The notes under the pieces were generated by a model. It was not told the DNA's origin, searched no databases, and worked only from the letters and a program-made list of their open reading frames with translations. DNA of 64,000 bases. Source: Pleurodeles waltl (lineage: Eukaryota > Chordata > Amphibia > Caudata > Salamandridae). Below, piece by piece: positions 32,695 to 45,023 of this stretch. Each line of letters opens with the position of its first letter. Position 1 is the stretch's first letter. The position numbers and the translations under genes were made by a program. The stretch spans positions 57,159,533 to 57,223,532 of the forward strand of contig NC_090444.1 in NCBI RefSeq assembly GCF_031143425.1, given 5' to 3'.

Positions 32695-33855
32695 ATAGTG
32701 TTCAGAGGTGGTTAGGGGAATTAATTAGTCAGTCTGCATAGCTGATTCATAGTTTAAAGTTAAAAAAAAAAGTGAAATACCTTTGCTGATTACACACTGT
32801 AACAGAGAGAGCCAGAGGCCAGCAACAAAACTGTAAACAAGCCACACGATCTTGGCCTTTGAATGCACAGCAAAAAGTGACCTGTTTACAGCAGAGCTCG
32901 GAAACGACGAGCACTCCTTCCAAGTGCTCAAGATAAAGTAATTAAATACAACACAAAAGGTGACAGACAGAAAGAGAAATTATTGATGCAGGCAAGGGAG
33001 GACAGGAAGTAGAGAGCAAGGGTAGTTTCAAGGGACCTTTTAAAGAGGCAATGCCACTTATAGCCTTGTGGGGCCCAGTGCTGCCTTTACAGTGTTTTCT
33101 GTATGTTTTTGTGCCTGCTTCTCATTTTTTACAGTGTATTTAGTTTATGTAAATAAATTGTAAGTTGCATTTTCGCTGTATTTAAATGCAGGCTTGTGGG
33201 ATCATACTCATACAAACATCGAACTTTCAGTCACTAATCAGCAAGGTACACTCTTGAAGCAGCTCCGATCGGAGCACAGCAGCTGGTCTTTTACGGGTAT
33301 GTCAAAGGCAATTAAAGCTCTCCATTCCAAGCCAAACGTGGTAGCTAAGATAAACAAGGGGGACTGGAAAAGTTCCCCTCCCCTGTTAGTTTTATGTGTG
33401 CAGAGGGAGCTGGTGGGGAGGAGGGACTGAACACACACCCACAGTGTAAGACCAACTGGCAAATTATAAAGAACAAAAAGTCCCCTACAGAAGAGATAAA
33501 CAGGACATAGCAGTAGTTGGTGCTGCTCCCAAAGAAAAAAAGGCAGAACTGACCACTAGTAAGCAAGGATTCTTAAAGGACACTGGAACCAACAAATGAA
33601 ATCACTTGAAATCGCTTGAACCCACAGTATAAGAATACAACAAGTTGAACGCTACGCTCGACCTAAAAAAGGGGTGCCTAATATGGGACTCTGTGGAAAA
33701 AAAAGGGTTGTGGCCTGTGTGTATTGTGTGGAAAATGCAAAGGATTGTGGTCAGTGAAAGGGTGTGTTTTATAGTGTCCCTTGATGGTGTGTCCAGTGTG
33801 ACAATGTGTGTCAGCTGTGTTGTTTTCAAATTTCTCCTAGTTCAGTTGTGTATTA
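32695..33855. other. Unassigned stretch
   Basis: No recognisable gene or clear repeat edges. Several short frames lack known motifs. Confidence 0.4.
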
Positions 33856-34162
33856 CCTTGCAGCCCACGAACCACCGTTGTTCGGACCGCCATTGGCTTA
33901 CCACCGTGGGGGTCCGCCATGGTGGCTGGATGCTTGTCATTTGCTCGGAGGTTGGTAACAGGGCTGTAGGCGCAGGAGGTTGTACTGCCTTTTTCCATGT
34001 CGCTATGCCACTGACAGTCTGCCTTTTTTGGTTGGTGGTCGGCTGTCCTGCCAGGATAACTTGAAATAGGGCAGTCTGAAAGTCCACCGACATGGTAGTC
34101 TTGTTGAGGCCTCTAACATGGTGGTCTGGCGGTACGACCGCCAAACTCTTAATTATGCCCTT
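33856..34162. repeat. Fragment of a Harbinger-like non-autonomous element
   Basis: Shows the ACCGCCATTGG / GGCGGTACGACCGCCA composition of Harbinger sub-termini and ends with CTCTTAATTATGCCC, an inverted-repeat-like end. I could not find the matching left end. Confidence 0.5.
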
Positions 34163-34316
34163 AGTCTCTGGACAATGGATAATGTTTGAGTATGCTTTGT
34201 ATTGAAGATGTTTCAAATATAATTGTTTATAAGATGTGCATTTCTTGCAAATCATTTGTGTAATAGATCTTGATGATGTGAAGATTTATATTTATATTTT
34301 TTGTACGCTTGCAGCC

Positions 34317-34342
34317 CTGAGGAGGTTTTGACATGTTGAAAT
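34317..34342 (+). ncRNA. Degenerate hammerhead-core-like motif
   Basis: CTGAGGA followed 14 bases later by GAAAT, with AATAAA downstream at 34373-34378. It resembles the CUGANGA...GAAA core of hammerhead ribozymes seen in some retroelements, but no convincing stem II is present. Weak. Confidence 0.2.
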
Positions 34343-34378
34343 GCATTGGCTGCACTACCTTTGTGTTCTCTGAATAAA

Positions 34379-35251
34379 ATATCAATATTAAAGGAAAAGA
34401 AATAAGGAAAAACAACATACCTTTTATGTGCTTATCTTATTGTGTGATTTTCCTTGAACGTGTTGGGCTATGTTGCTTCTCTTTCCCGTTGAAAAGTTTC
34501 TAATGTGGGGCCAATTAGTAGCTGGTCTTTAGAGGTGGGCAATGTTTTTATACTAAGTGATTACTTTGGGTGGTACAGCAATAGATCCCCAGGCTGCCAG
34601 TCTTTCTTCAATACATTTTCATGGTCTGAGAGTCTGTCCACATACCCATGTTGTGCCTTGTTAAACCAGGGACATATGAAGGGATCACATTTTCTTTTTC
34701 TAGTTGATAGTGTGATTGAGACTTTAAGAGAAAACATCAGAATACCTTAACTTCAGCTTTTGCCGCATCACTCTATCAGGTATTGCATTGTTTCTCCTGC
34801 AAATTGTCTTATGTTGCCTTGATCATGTGGTTACTGCTTCCTTTGAGCATTGCCTAAATCTTTCGCTATGTCCCTACATATGCATCAACCATTACATTAC
34901 ACTTACAAACCTTGAGCTGATTAGCTGTCTATGTTGAAGCAGTTCTAGTGCCTATCAAATCACCTAGCATAATCTAACATGCAAATAATGTATTTTTTTA
35001 CAATTTTACATCCTTCATGAAAAATTCCCTCTCTCTTTCTTTGGAATGACCCTGTCCTTACTTTCCATCCTGTGCATGCCTCATCTCTCAGAGCATTTCC
35101 CGAATAGGTGAATGACAAGAATATTGATTCAAAAATATCGTGTTACATAAATATCATGCCAAAGCTATCAATACATACAAAATTGAGAAAGAGAATGTTG
35201 AAGGCTAGAATAGTGTTTTTTATGTATTTAGCATAGTATTTTAAACATATA
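34379..35251. other. Unassigned stretch
   Basis: AT-rich sequence with no gene or clear repeat. ATA at 35249-35251 is the left target duplication of the following MITE. Confidence 0.4.
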
Positions 35252-36193
35252 GGCCCTCATTAGGACCTTGGCAGTATATACTGCCTACTGCCGCGGCGAC
35301 GGCCGTCAATAGACCATTGCCGTGGCTACCAGCCATCTGCCGTATCATGACCAGAGCCGGATTTCCGCCAGAAGGAAGGGGGAAATCTGGCTGTGGCCAT
35401 GCCAGCTGAAGGCGGTAAGGTGGCGCTGCTGCCACCATAAGCGCCATGCCAGTAGACCGCCGCCGGCCATATTATGAGAATTAATATGGCCTGGCTGTGT
35501 TCTGCTGGTGGACACTGCTGCTGGCAGTAGCACCTCATCCCATCTCCTACCGGAGGACCCCCTGCATGCAGGTAAGTGGGTGCTCCAATAGGGGGGTGGG
35601 GGCTGTTGTCTGTGTGTATGGGGGTGTGTGTGTATGTTTGTGCATGCGTGTATGCGGGTGTGTGTTGCATGTTTTACGTGTGTGCATGCGTGTATGTTGA
35701 GTTGTGTGAATGCATGTCTGAGTATATATATGTAAGTGTGTGTGGATGTGTGTGTTAATGGATATATGCATGCATGGATGAATGTTGGAATGGGTGTGTG
35801 TCTGCATGTGTGCTGGTGTGAAGGGAGGGGTGTGTATGAAGGGGGGTCTGGAGAGGAAGGAGGTGCGGGGGAACCTGGGAGGGGGGGCGGGGAAGACCCC
35901 TATCAGTGACAGGGAAGGGATTCCTTGTCACTGATAGTGCTTACCGCCATGGTTTTCGCGTCGGTAAGGATGCCACGAAAACCATGGCAGTAGGGAGGGT
36001 CATAATCTCGCAGGCGGGCAAATGACGGCCGCTGGGCTGGAGATTGAAGTCTCTAGCCCATCACTCGGTGTGGTACATTGGCGGCTTGGCTTCAGCCAAA
36101 CTGTCAATGTCATAATATGGAGGAAAATACTGCCAGCCTGTTGGCAGTACTTTCCTCCATATTAACGCCGACCGTCGGGGTCATAATGACCCC
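35252..36193 (+). mobile_element. Harbinger-like non-autonomous element, 942 bp
   Basis: Ends GGCCCTCATTAGGACCTTGG and, read inward, GGGGTCATTATGACCCCGAC, flanked by ATA (35249-35251 and 36194-36196). Sub-terminal sequence is rich in GGCGGT/ACCGCC as in the complete Harbinger copies. The middle (35590-35830) is a GT-rich degenerate tract. No transposase or SANT coding sequence. Confidence 0.8.
35590..35830 (+). repeat. GT-rich simple sequence
   Basis: Degenerate (TG)n/(TGTATG)n tract inside the MITE, giving long spurious frames on the opposite strand. Confidence 0.8.
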
Positions 36194-36819
36194 ATAATAT
36201 TGTTCACTTATATTTTGTTGTGTTAAATATTATTTTTAATAAATATAATATAAATTCATTATATTATGCAGTTAAGCTGTTAGTAGTAATAGTATAATTG
36301 TTACCTTTTTGGAATAATTGTATTTTCAATGTGTAATACTGTTTTAAATCTTTAATTAGTAATTTACGACTTAGTAATGAATTGTTGGGTTTGTAGGGGA
36401 CTAGGATGGCACATAATAATAGTATACATTATTTGTTTTTATTTTCAATTAATTTTATGCTCATTAAATATGGAATTGAATAGTCATGTGCATTGTGAAA
36501 ATTATGTATTCACCTTTTAATTGTTTAAAACTATTTTGTGATTCCTTTCATGTGTGTTTTGTTTTTTTATCTTTCAACTACTAATTTAAATGTCATTTGT
36601 AGACTGTTGGGTTTATAGGGCAATTAGTGGAAAGTTATTCAAATTATATTTTTTTGCAATTTGTTATGTTAATATTATTTATCATTGGTAATTATCAGAT
36701 ACATTCATCAACTGATTATTTGTTATGTCCATTAGTTTTACTGTAATTAATTGTTCACTGATTGATAAGTATATGTAATAATAAACTTTATATTTTTATT
36801 AATTGATTGAACTAGGAAT
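36194..36819. other. AT-rich stretch with a faint 220-bp duplication
   Basis: ATTGTTGGGTTTGTAGGGG (about 36381) recurs as CTGTTGGGTTTATAGGGC (about 36602) with partly similar flanks, suggesting an old tandem duplication. No gene. Confidence 0.4.
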
Positions 36820-37185
36820 AGTCTAACACATTCTCCCTTCCAAAGTCTGTCAGTTTCCCTAATTTGGTTATCTTGCAGTAGAAACAATAAATTAACCAGC
36901 TCCAAAGCTGAACTCTGTCCTTATTGCTACTTAGTTTGGAGAGGGAAGAGTAAATCTAACCACTCCAAAGTCCAACACTTTCCCTGATTTTGCTCAAATG
37001 GGATTAAGGATAGCAATCTAACCCCTCCAAAGAACACTACTTTCTCTTAGTTTGCTTATGTTCAGGTGGTAATAGTAAACTTAACCCCTCCAAAGTCCAA
37101 ACATGTCCCCCTTGTTGCTAACATTAGAGCAGGAATAATAGTTCTACCCCCTCTGAAGTCCAACACTTTCCCTACTCCCTTCTTT
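36820..37185 (+). repeat. 63-bp degenerate tandem repeat, six units
   Basis: Units begin near 36823, 36890, 36953, 37017, 37080 and 37142 with CTAACCCCTCCAAAGTCCAA-like blocks followed by TTTCCCT and an AGTAA-rich segment; spacing is 62-67 bp. Confidence 0.8.
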
Positions 37186-38045
37186 TCATTTTTGATTGAT
37201 AATAACTTTGCAACCATTTGAGGAATCCGCACAAACCTATGCAGAGCTATTCCTTTTTTTTACAATGGGTGATGATAAACAGTTTTATGGTGTTTAGATA
37301 AGGGAGTGCAAAGAGAAAAGAAGGGTCCCAAATCAAGTTTTTACACCAATGCATTTTCCATAGACATTTTTAAAGAGATGTAGCAACAAAATGGCTGAAT
37401 GCACTTTGATGAAGTTTGATGGGGATACAGATTATGGTGAGGAAAGGGTCCTTTTTGTTAGTGAATCTAAATTGGTGCCTTTGTCTTCAAGTAGTAAGGG
37501 ATGAAAACTTAATGATGTATTTGGCAGAGGCATACCGCAGTACTTTTGCAGCATACCAAGGCACCTGGCAATAACGAAACACAATATGATTGGTTAATGA
37601 AAGTCCTTGCAAAATGAAAAGGCGATCATATTGCTTAGACCACACAATGACTTTGTTTGATGTTTTAGAGTGTTTTATTGCTTTATTTATATTTTAAATG
37701 TTTATGGAGTACCGCAGTACTATTGCAAAAGAATCTAGAAAGTACCCCAGTACTTACTGAAATACAAAAAAACGTACACGTGAGAAAATAAAATTTATTT
37801 TTTGTTACTAAGCATATTTAAATATGTTTGTTAAGTCAAGTTTTTCGGTTTGAGAGGAAACATTGTTTCCAGAGGTCTTACAATGTACAACATGAAGATA
37901 ATAATATGCTGCAATGGAATATTTGGTATTCAAATGAAAAATGGAATACATTTGATGACCCAGAAACAATACTGAGATTGCTTTGCTGATTTGTCTTCAA
38001 GTTTCTTCAGACTTTGCAGTATTTTGAGTAGACCACTTCTATAAC
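37186..38045. other. Unassigned stretch
   Basis: No gene. TACCGCAGTACT-type words recur near 37535, 37712 and 37745 but do not form an array. Confidence 0.4.
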
Positions 38046-38540
38046 GCCTGATTAAGAGCTTGGCAGTCAGATGAGCTGACCACCAAACTTGCGTCGTCAA
38101 CCTGGTAGCCTCACCCCCAGTCTTATTATGATGTTCCCACCAGCGGGAATAGTGCTACGGTATTGGTCTTGGCTTCCTTAAAGGAGCCAAAGGCCAATAC
38201 CGTTGCACAACAGCAAAGCAGACAGTGCACATTCTGAGGGTGCTGGTTAGAGGGGCCCTGCACTGTCTATGTCTGGTCATAGGCAGGGCAGGGGCTTCCC
38301 TGTAGTCCCTAGCACTTGCTTTCCACCAGCCTTTTTAAGGCGGTCAAACTGCCATGAAAAGGCTGGCAGAAAGGTGACTCACAACCAGAATGGCGGTGCT
38401 GAACCCAGGACCATGTTCCTAGTGATGATGACGGTCTGACTGCAAATGTTGTAATGTGTCAGTCGACCCACCAGGAGTGCAGTGGTCCGACCGCCACCAT
38501 GAGGCTGGTGGTCTCAAGATCGCCTGACTCATAATAAGGC
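38046..38540. repeat. Harbinger-like non-autonomous element
   Basis: Ends GCCTGATTAAGAGCTTGGC and, read inward, GCCTTATTATGAGTCAGGC are imperfect inverted repeats. The interior has GGCGGTC/GACCGCC words near both ends. A 3-bp target duplication is not clear. Confidence 0.5.
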
Positions 38541-39464
38541 ACATAGATATTAAGATAGAAAATGCCTCCATCGGTATTTCCATTCTAACTCCAGTTTGGT
38601 GTCTTACAAGAGTACCACCACAGTGGATAAAACCATAAAGGAGAGGGAATAACTGGTTCCATTTCAAACATCTTTAATCAATCCCTGTTATGTCAATCAT
38701 CTTGAAACCTAAATCATTTTCAACATCTGCTTTCTTGGCATGCTCTCTGGCCCAAAAAGGAAACTGTGCCCACCAAGACACACCCTAACCATCTTGCTCA
38801 TTTTAGTGGCAGGCAAGAATGAGGAATACTCAGGAAGGCAAACAAATGTGTAAAGAGTCAGATGATAGGTCATTAGGAAAGTACATAATCTCAACAACGA
38901 TTCAAAATTTGACGGTCAGACTGCCAGACTGCCACTGTGGCGGTCTCAGAAAAAACACTGCAGTGGCGGTCTCTAGACCGCCATATTACGATGTATGCAG
39001 GCTGAACCGCCACCTGCCAAGACAAATGGTAGCCCACCAGCTGCAAGGCAGCCTGCAATCTTGGTGATGCACACTTAATTGTCACCATGGTCGCAGGGAA
39101 CCGTAGAGCCCATTTTAAAAACACAGATGACGTGGCACTCTCTTTGAGGCGGTTAGCGAACACATCAAGCAAAGCAACAGACATGTGGGCCATAAGATGG
39201 ATTCAAAAATAGCATAGCTGACATAAATTGGCCCAGTAGACATACCTGCAAAACACACTATAAAACACACCCCTTCCCAGACCGTGATCCTTTGCCCCTC
39301 CTCTGCAGCACTGCATGAAAGAGACCAAAGACCACCATTTTTTTATTGATAGAAAAAGCACCCATTTTTTTCACCATCCCATTTAACACCTTTCATACAC
39401 TTATGTCCATTTACTCCCATATCACTTTTCTTGTCAAGTAAGTCCCTGTCACCCTTTTTAATTT
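38541..39464. other. Flank with Harbinger sub-terminal-like sequence
   Basis: 38905-39020 contains repeated GGCGGTCT/AGACCGCC words and a CCATATTACGATG block like Harbinger ends. It may be the left end of the element whose SANT exon starts at 39465, though no clean terminus is visible. Confidence 0.4.
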
Positions 39465-39828
39465 ATGTCTCGACCCAAAAATCACTGTTTTTCTGAAGAT
39501 GAGTTGAGAGTCCTGCTGGATGAAATCATTAAAGTAGAGCCACAATTGTTTGGAGCCGAAGTCCAGCACACTCATCTCAGTAGGACAATGGATAGTTGAC
39601 AGAGTGAATGCTATAGACACCACTACGCACAAAGGAGGACATTAGGAAGAGGTAAAATGACTAGAGGGAGTGGGTGCGTTCCCTCGCCTTCAGGCAAACT
39701 CCTGGAGTCCCATGAGAATGGTGGCGGCAATCCCAGCGCCTTATTACAACTTTTTACTTGGGAGGAGAAGCTCTTGGCCCCCTTGCATTCTGAGGGCTTG
39801 ACAGGAACAGCTGGAGGAGTGGAGTGTA
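39465..39828 (+). pseudogene. Harbinger Myb/SANT-like gene E, exon 1 (broken)
   Basis: From ATG 39465-39467: CFSEDELRVLLDEIIKVEPQ, LFGAEVQHTHLSRTM, then a frame break where a few bases are lost before GTTGACAGAGTGAATGC (equivalent of VDRVNA). After another frame change come LLQLFTWEEKLLAPLHSEG and a GTAAGT donor at 39829. It is homologous to the SANT-A exon 1 copies and is a DNA-binding accessory gene of a diverged Harbinger. A C-terminal SANT fragment at 44528-45023 on the same strand may be its last exon, separated by later insertions. Confidence 0.7.
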
Positions 39829-40667
39829 GTAAGTAATACCACTGAAAACGGTCATAAAACTTCAATGTACTGCATGTTCACATCACAGCTTTTGCCACTG
39901 TGTTGTTCATCTACCTTCCCAATATGCAATACCCAAGTAGCAGGGATGTAGGCATGTCAATGTGTATTGGCATACATAAGATCACATGTATCAATCCACA
40001 TTACACACAGCATGTTGGAATGGGGTCTGTAAGGGTTTCAATATCAAAAGATTATCCCAGGGCACATGGTATGTGTCAAGATGCAAATGTGTGTTCCAAG
40101 TCAACTTCAGCATGGCAACAGATATTTAAGACTGAACATTTGTCAAGTGTTGGGAAGTAGAGCAAGTGATATGACTACAACTACCAGTAGGCCCTGTTTT
40201 GTAACTCAAACCAAAAGGGCATTCTGCACTTGCCCAAATACACCTGTGTGCCATCTCTATGATAAGGTATACTCACATGGGAATAAGCAATCTACACATC
40301 ATGCTCAACTTAGATACATCTCTGACTACCTAGCTTGCCCTTGTCCTAGTCTCCCAAAATGAAAGTATTGAAGGCAGGAATGACACCTTACCAAGTGTGT
40401 GTCTCAAGTATTCCTAAGGCATTAAGCTGCTACATTAGATTGGCAGTGGCAGCTAACACATTGACTCAGCACTGCTCATATGATGGCTATAGCTACATTA
40501 AAAGAAAGATGTTTGTCTGCCTATATATCACTCAACTAGGCCTTGGGATGGTCAAATACATCTTTCCTCTCCACTGTGTTGGCTGAACTGTTTGTGATAA
40601 GTCAGGTTCATTCCCTCATCTGAAGTGCAACTGATCAGCATATCTAATGAGTTCATTGAATCAAACA
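39829..40667. other. Unassigned stretch
   Basis: No gene recognised; probably intron or internal sequence of the diverged Harbinger element. Confidence 0.35.
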
Positions 40668-41470
40668 GGGGCATATTTATGCTCCATTTGTGCCGAATTT
40701 GTGGCATTTTTTGTATGCAAATTTGGCGCAAAACTAACTCCATATTTATATTTTGACATTAGACCTGTCTAACATCAAAATATTGGAGTTTGTATCATGT
40801 TTTAGATGTGTGAACCTACCTTGAGGCAATGAGATGCAAGGTAGGCATTCCCATCTAAAATATGGTGGTAACCCGATACCCCCATATTTATCCTCCCCTG
40901 CTAAAATGACACACGGGTGGGAGGAGGGGCTAAATATTTAACGTCTGGGTCAGACCAGGCATGTGGACCCATTTCCATGGTTAAACACTATGGAATGGGT
41001 CCTCAGGTGCCCTCCTCAAGCCCTAGGAACACCCCCACCCACACCAGAGGGACACCAGAAGATGGGGGATCCCATCCCAGGTAAGTAGGGTACGTATAGG
41101 TAAATATTAAAGTGCCATCGGGCCATAACTTGGGGACCCCTGCCTGGCACAGGGTGTAATGGCCATACCCAGGGGACACTGGTCCCCTGTGCTGGCCATG
41201 AGTCCTGTCTTTTCTAAGACAGGAGTCATGTGGTATGGATGGTTTTGCATCAGGAAATGACACTAGGCTGGTTAGAGGCATTTTTGTTTGCCTCTAACCA
41301 GCCTAATGTAATTTCTTGGTGCAAAACCCTCTTCCCCCACCCGATTAATGTCATTTTCCCAGACGCTAGCACACCCTTTGCACCAGCTTGTGGGATTTCA
41401 TAATTTTGGTGCCCAACTGGCACCCTAAATCAGGCAAGCCGGCTCTATACTTTTTGACACAAAACTGCAT
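40668..41470 (+). repeat. Interspersed repeat, GGGCATATTTATAC family, copy 3 (3' truncated)
   Basis: Starts GGGCATATTTATGCTCC and aligns with copies at 538 and 14541: the near-palindrome around 40756-40777, the GTGAACCTACCTTG block, the CCAGAGGGACACCAGAAGATG block and the TCTATACTTTTTGACACAAA block near the right end. The last inverted repeat is lost. Confidence 0.7.
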
Positions 41471-43240
41471 TTGGTTGGGGGAAGGGTGCTGTTGGGAAAA
41501 TGGTGGTCTGGGATCAATGTACCAAATACACAGAACGTTTGCCCTATGTGTGATGCACAATGCAACACTACAATATTATGAAATACAAACTTGTAACACA
41601 CCCACTTGTCACTCACACCCCACCCTTGAGTTCCTGGACTACACTGAACCAAATAGAGATGTGCAAATTTTGTAAAGGCATCAGAATCTAGGTGGGTCAC
41701 ACATGTGTTGCATGGGAAGAACCCATATATACCTACATGCAGTGTCAGGTAAGACAGGAGGGGGCATTAGATTTAGGACAGGATAAGGTATGTAAGGTGC
41801 CTTACCTTGGCATAACACTAATGAACTACTACTATCCACCACTGTACTATATAGTAACAAAAAGATACATTGGTAGGTAGAGCACTATGGTGCCTGTGTC
41901 AGGATTTTGTGTCACATATGTACCCATTTATGATGAAAGACAGTGCAACAGCATAGCTTGCTGTGCTGTGATGCATCGTGACAAATGTGCAGGGATGTGT
42001 ATTTGTCACAGATAGTCAATGCATCCCTTTATCTACCTTGTTTACATCAAAACATATGGTTAACAATACCAACTTTGCCACACAAACTGCATGGTGTTGA
42101 GGTGTCCCTCTTGCCGGTCCTAATGTACATGTGCAGGAAGGTACACATCTTACAAATTCAAGAAACAGAAATGCTGTCTGCCACTTAGAATGATTGAAGA
42201 TGATTTTAATGCACATTTAAAGTAGTCCACAATAGAATTACAACAATGTCAATCAGCAGTCTGCGACTACAATGCTATCCGTGATGTGATGTGTAAACAT
42301 GATGCATCCACACATCAACAAGCCTCAAAATGTATAATGTCCTCATGCCACCTCACGTGTGTTGTCTGAGTGATGGAAGTGGGTGTGCTTTCCACATGCT
42401 TTCTCCTCTGTACTTTGAGTCATGTGTTGAGGATTGTTCACCACACAATGTAACAATGGACCACCATGCATGTATGTGTGCAAACAGGAAGGTCTAACTT
42501 CCAGCAAAACAACATCATTTCAGAGATGCAGGCATCCTTTCAGCTCTGCAATAAGGAAACCTGTGATGCATTGATGAGAGTTGTTCTGCAAGAAGGGAAC
42601 ATTTCCTCCTTGTACACATACACACGAGGTAGCTAAATCTCACAGTGGGTGGTGCAGGATGCTGGACACATGACTCAAAGTGGATAGGAGTATGCATGTT
42701 GACAGCTCTGAACCCTCAATCACTCCAACAACGCATGTAGGGTGACAGAGGAGTCAGTGACTCACTCAAATATCTCTAAAAACAGATGCTAAATAGGCTG
42801 CACATCTCCATTTGTGGCATTTGCACAAATCACTAGCAACGCCCATGGCATGCATATGTAACACAGTCAAATCAATGAAAGTGGAACATATGCAGAAGAC
42901 CATGATAAGGCAATCAAGGTGTTGGTAAACATTGGGGAATGTGGACTGGCAGATTGTGAAAATGTTGACTCCATTGAAATGATGCTCCGTTGGCACACTG
43001 TGCCAATAGGGGTCCATAAATGTGTGCCTTGATGTGTGGGTCTGTGCCATGTCACAAAGCCACCAGCAGCAAGTAAATGATGACTTGTGTCAATAGCCAC
43101 CACAGTCCTATATTGACATTTCACTATCCCATTGCTGAGGATGAAGCCTTACCTCCTGTGGCCCTGCCTGTCCTGGATTTTTCTGATGATCTTGATGATT
43201 AACTGAATGGGTCTTCCTGGGCTGGAAGAGTGGAGGGCCT
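41471..43240. other. Unassigned stretch
   Basis: No gene recognised. Near 43130-43200 one frame reads an acidic segment (LDFSDDLDD) that could be the linker of the SANT gene continuing at 44528, but this is weak. Confidence 0.35.
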
Positions 43241-44525
43241 GACATTACATTTCAAAGGCTAGTGGTCTGCCGTCACACAATGGACTGCTAAACCCCTTAC
43301 TGGGACCCTGGCAGACAGGACTGAACTGAAAGGGGAACTAGTGTACTTCCAAGCAATTCTTTGAAGTCTTCCCCTCTTCAAAGGCATTTTTGGGCATATA
43401 AACTGGGTATCTGACCCCATCAAACTAGACACTTCTGGACCTACACCTGCACCCTGTCAAGAAGAACAGCCTGGCTGCCCAAAGGTCTAATCTAGACTGC
43501 TTTGCTGAGAAGGCCCACTGCCCTGATGTTGCCCTGCTGCCCTGCTGGATTCTGACTTGTCTGAGAAGGACACTGCCTTCCCCAAAAGTGTTATCCAAGG
43601 GCTTGGATTGAGCTTGCCTCATGTTTTCTGAAGTCTCAGGGAAAAAAAGATTTCATCTCTTCAGGTAAACTCCTTGGGCATTGAAACAATGATGCACCAC
43701 CTGCCGAAATCGACGCAAAGCCTGCCTTGCGACCGAGAAATAGCAGCACAGCTGACTGGAACAGTGCAGCCCCGACTTCCCACTGAAAATTCCATGCAGC
43801 ACCTGCCTTGGGATGGAAAATTTAATGCATCACCTACAGGATCAACAGAGTGCCCATGCCTTCTTCCGACGCGTCACGGATTTTCCCTGCATCGTCCCTG
43901 GGCATCAAAATATCCCCGCACCGCAGTGAGGAACAAAGACTGTGCACCGAAAAACGACACAAGGCCCTTGCAGTGTGGAAAGAAATGACTCATTGTCTGT
44001 GCCACGTCTGAAAATTCAACGCACAACCTATTTTTCCACACATCCTCTTCTCTGCAGTCTCCATGAGTTGGTATTTTTGACGCATACCAGGTACTGCGTG
44101 TAACAAAGAGACAACTGTTTATTTTTAAGGATTAAGACTCTCTCAAACCTTTTAAAAGTGATATTTCAACTTGTGCTTTTGTATCTTTGTTGTTTTTACC
44201 CTATTTTATTCAGATAAACATTATTTATTTTACTAAACCTGTGTGGTATATGTTTGTGGTGTTTTCACTATGTTGCTGTATGATTTATTGCACAAATACT
44301 TTTCACATTGCCCTCTAAGTCCAGCCTGACTGCTCAGTGCCAAGCTACCAGAGGGTGGGCACAGGATAATTTGGATTGTGTGTGACTTACCCTGACTCGG
44401 AATGTGGTCTTCCCTTATGCAAGGGTGTAAACTCTGCAAGTAGAGGCCCCATTTGTAACAGCACTGCACCGTCCTGCCTAACAACAGTACTGGTCTCTGA
44501 GGACCCAGACATTACCTTTCAAAGG
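43241..44525 (+). mobile_element. Inserted repeat of about 1.25 kb with 18-bp direct repeats
   Basis: GACATTACATTTCAAAGG (43241-43258) and GACATTACCTTTCAAAGG (44508-44525) flank 43259-44507 with one mismatch in 18. This is the signature of a target duplication from a retroelement insertion. The insert has short degenerate units with CGACGCA/CACCGCCTGCC-like words near 43690-43930 and no clear ORF, terminal TG/CA or poly(A). Class unknown. Confidence 0.6.
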
Positions 44526-44527
44526 AC

Positions 44528-45023
44528 ATGGTAAGAGACCAGCAGGAGCTGGCACAGCAGGTGCGGGTGGGGATGGCGATGATGGTGGTCAGCCTAGAGG
44601 GAGTGCAGAGGTTCCTCAGTCCAAATAAGGACAACTCTGCTGCCATCAGAGGCACCCACTCTCCGCTGTGTAGACTCTAGCACTCCCTCGCTGACATAGC
44701 TGCTGTCCTGAGGCCGAGACTGGAACAATCTCCCTCCCAAAGTGTCAGCAGCATGATTGACAACAGGCTGGGGGGACTTCCAAATTGCCCTGGAGTCCTT
44801 GCAGCAGGGTCTGGCCTCCCTCATTGAAAACATGGCTGCCTACCACTGTGATGTAGCTGCTGTGTTGCAGCAGTTCCGCCTTGCTGCAGTGACTCCTTTT
44901 GCTTTCCCACAAAGAGCAGCTACCAGGACCTTTGCTTCCACATCTCCATCCCCTGATATGTGTGTGCCCCCTTCAACTTCAACAACAACACCCATCGTAC
45001 AGGAGGCACCACACACATCATGA
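44528..45023 (+). pseudogene. Harbinger SANT-type C-terminal region (broken)
   Basis: Frame 1 from 44528 gives RDQQELAQQVRVGMAMMVVS and LEGVQRFLSPNKDNSAAIR, then a stop. The frame at 44757-45023 gives GDFQIALESLQQGLASLIEN and MAAYHCDVAAVLQQFRLA with a Ser/Thr/Pro tail. Repeated helical ALESLQQGL...LQQFR blocks are typical of C-terminal parts of Harbinger Myb-like proteins, though the match is by general resemblance. The same strand as exon 1 at 39465 suggests one gene. Confidence 0.5.

Noticed and set aside
35547..35807. Minus-strand His/Thr-rich frame
   Set aside because: Translation of a GT-rich simple sequence inside a MITE.
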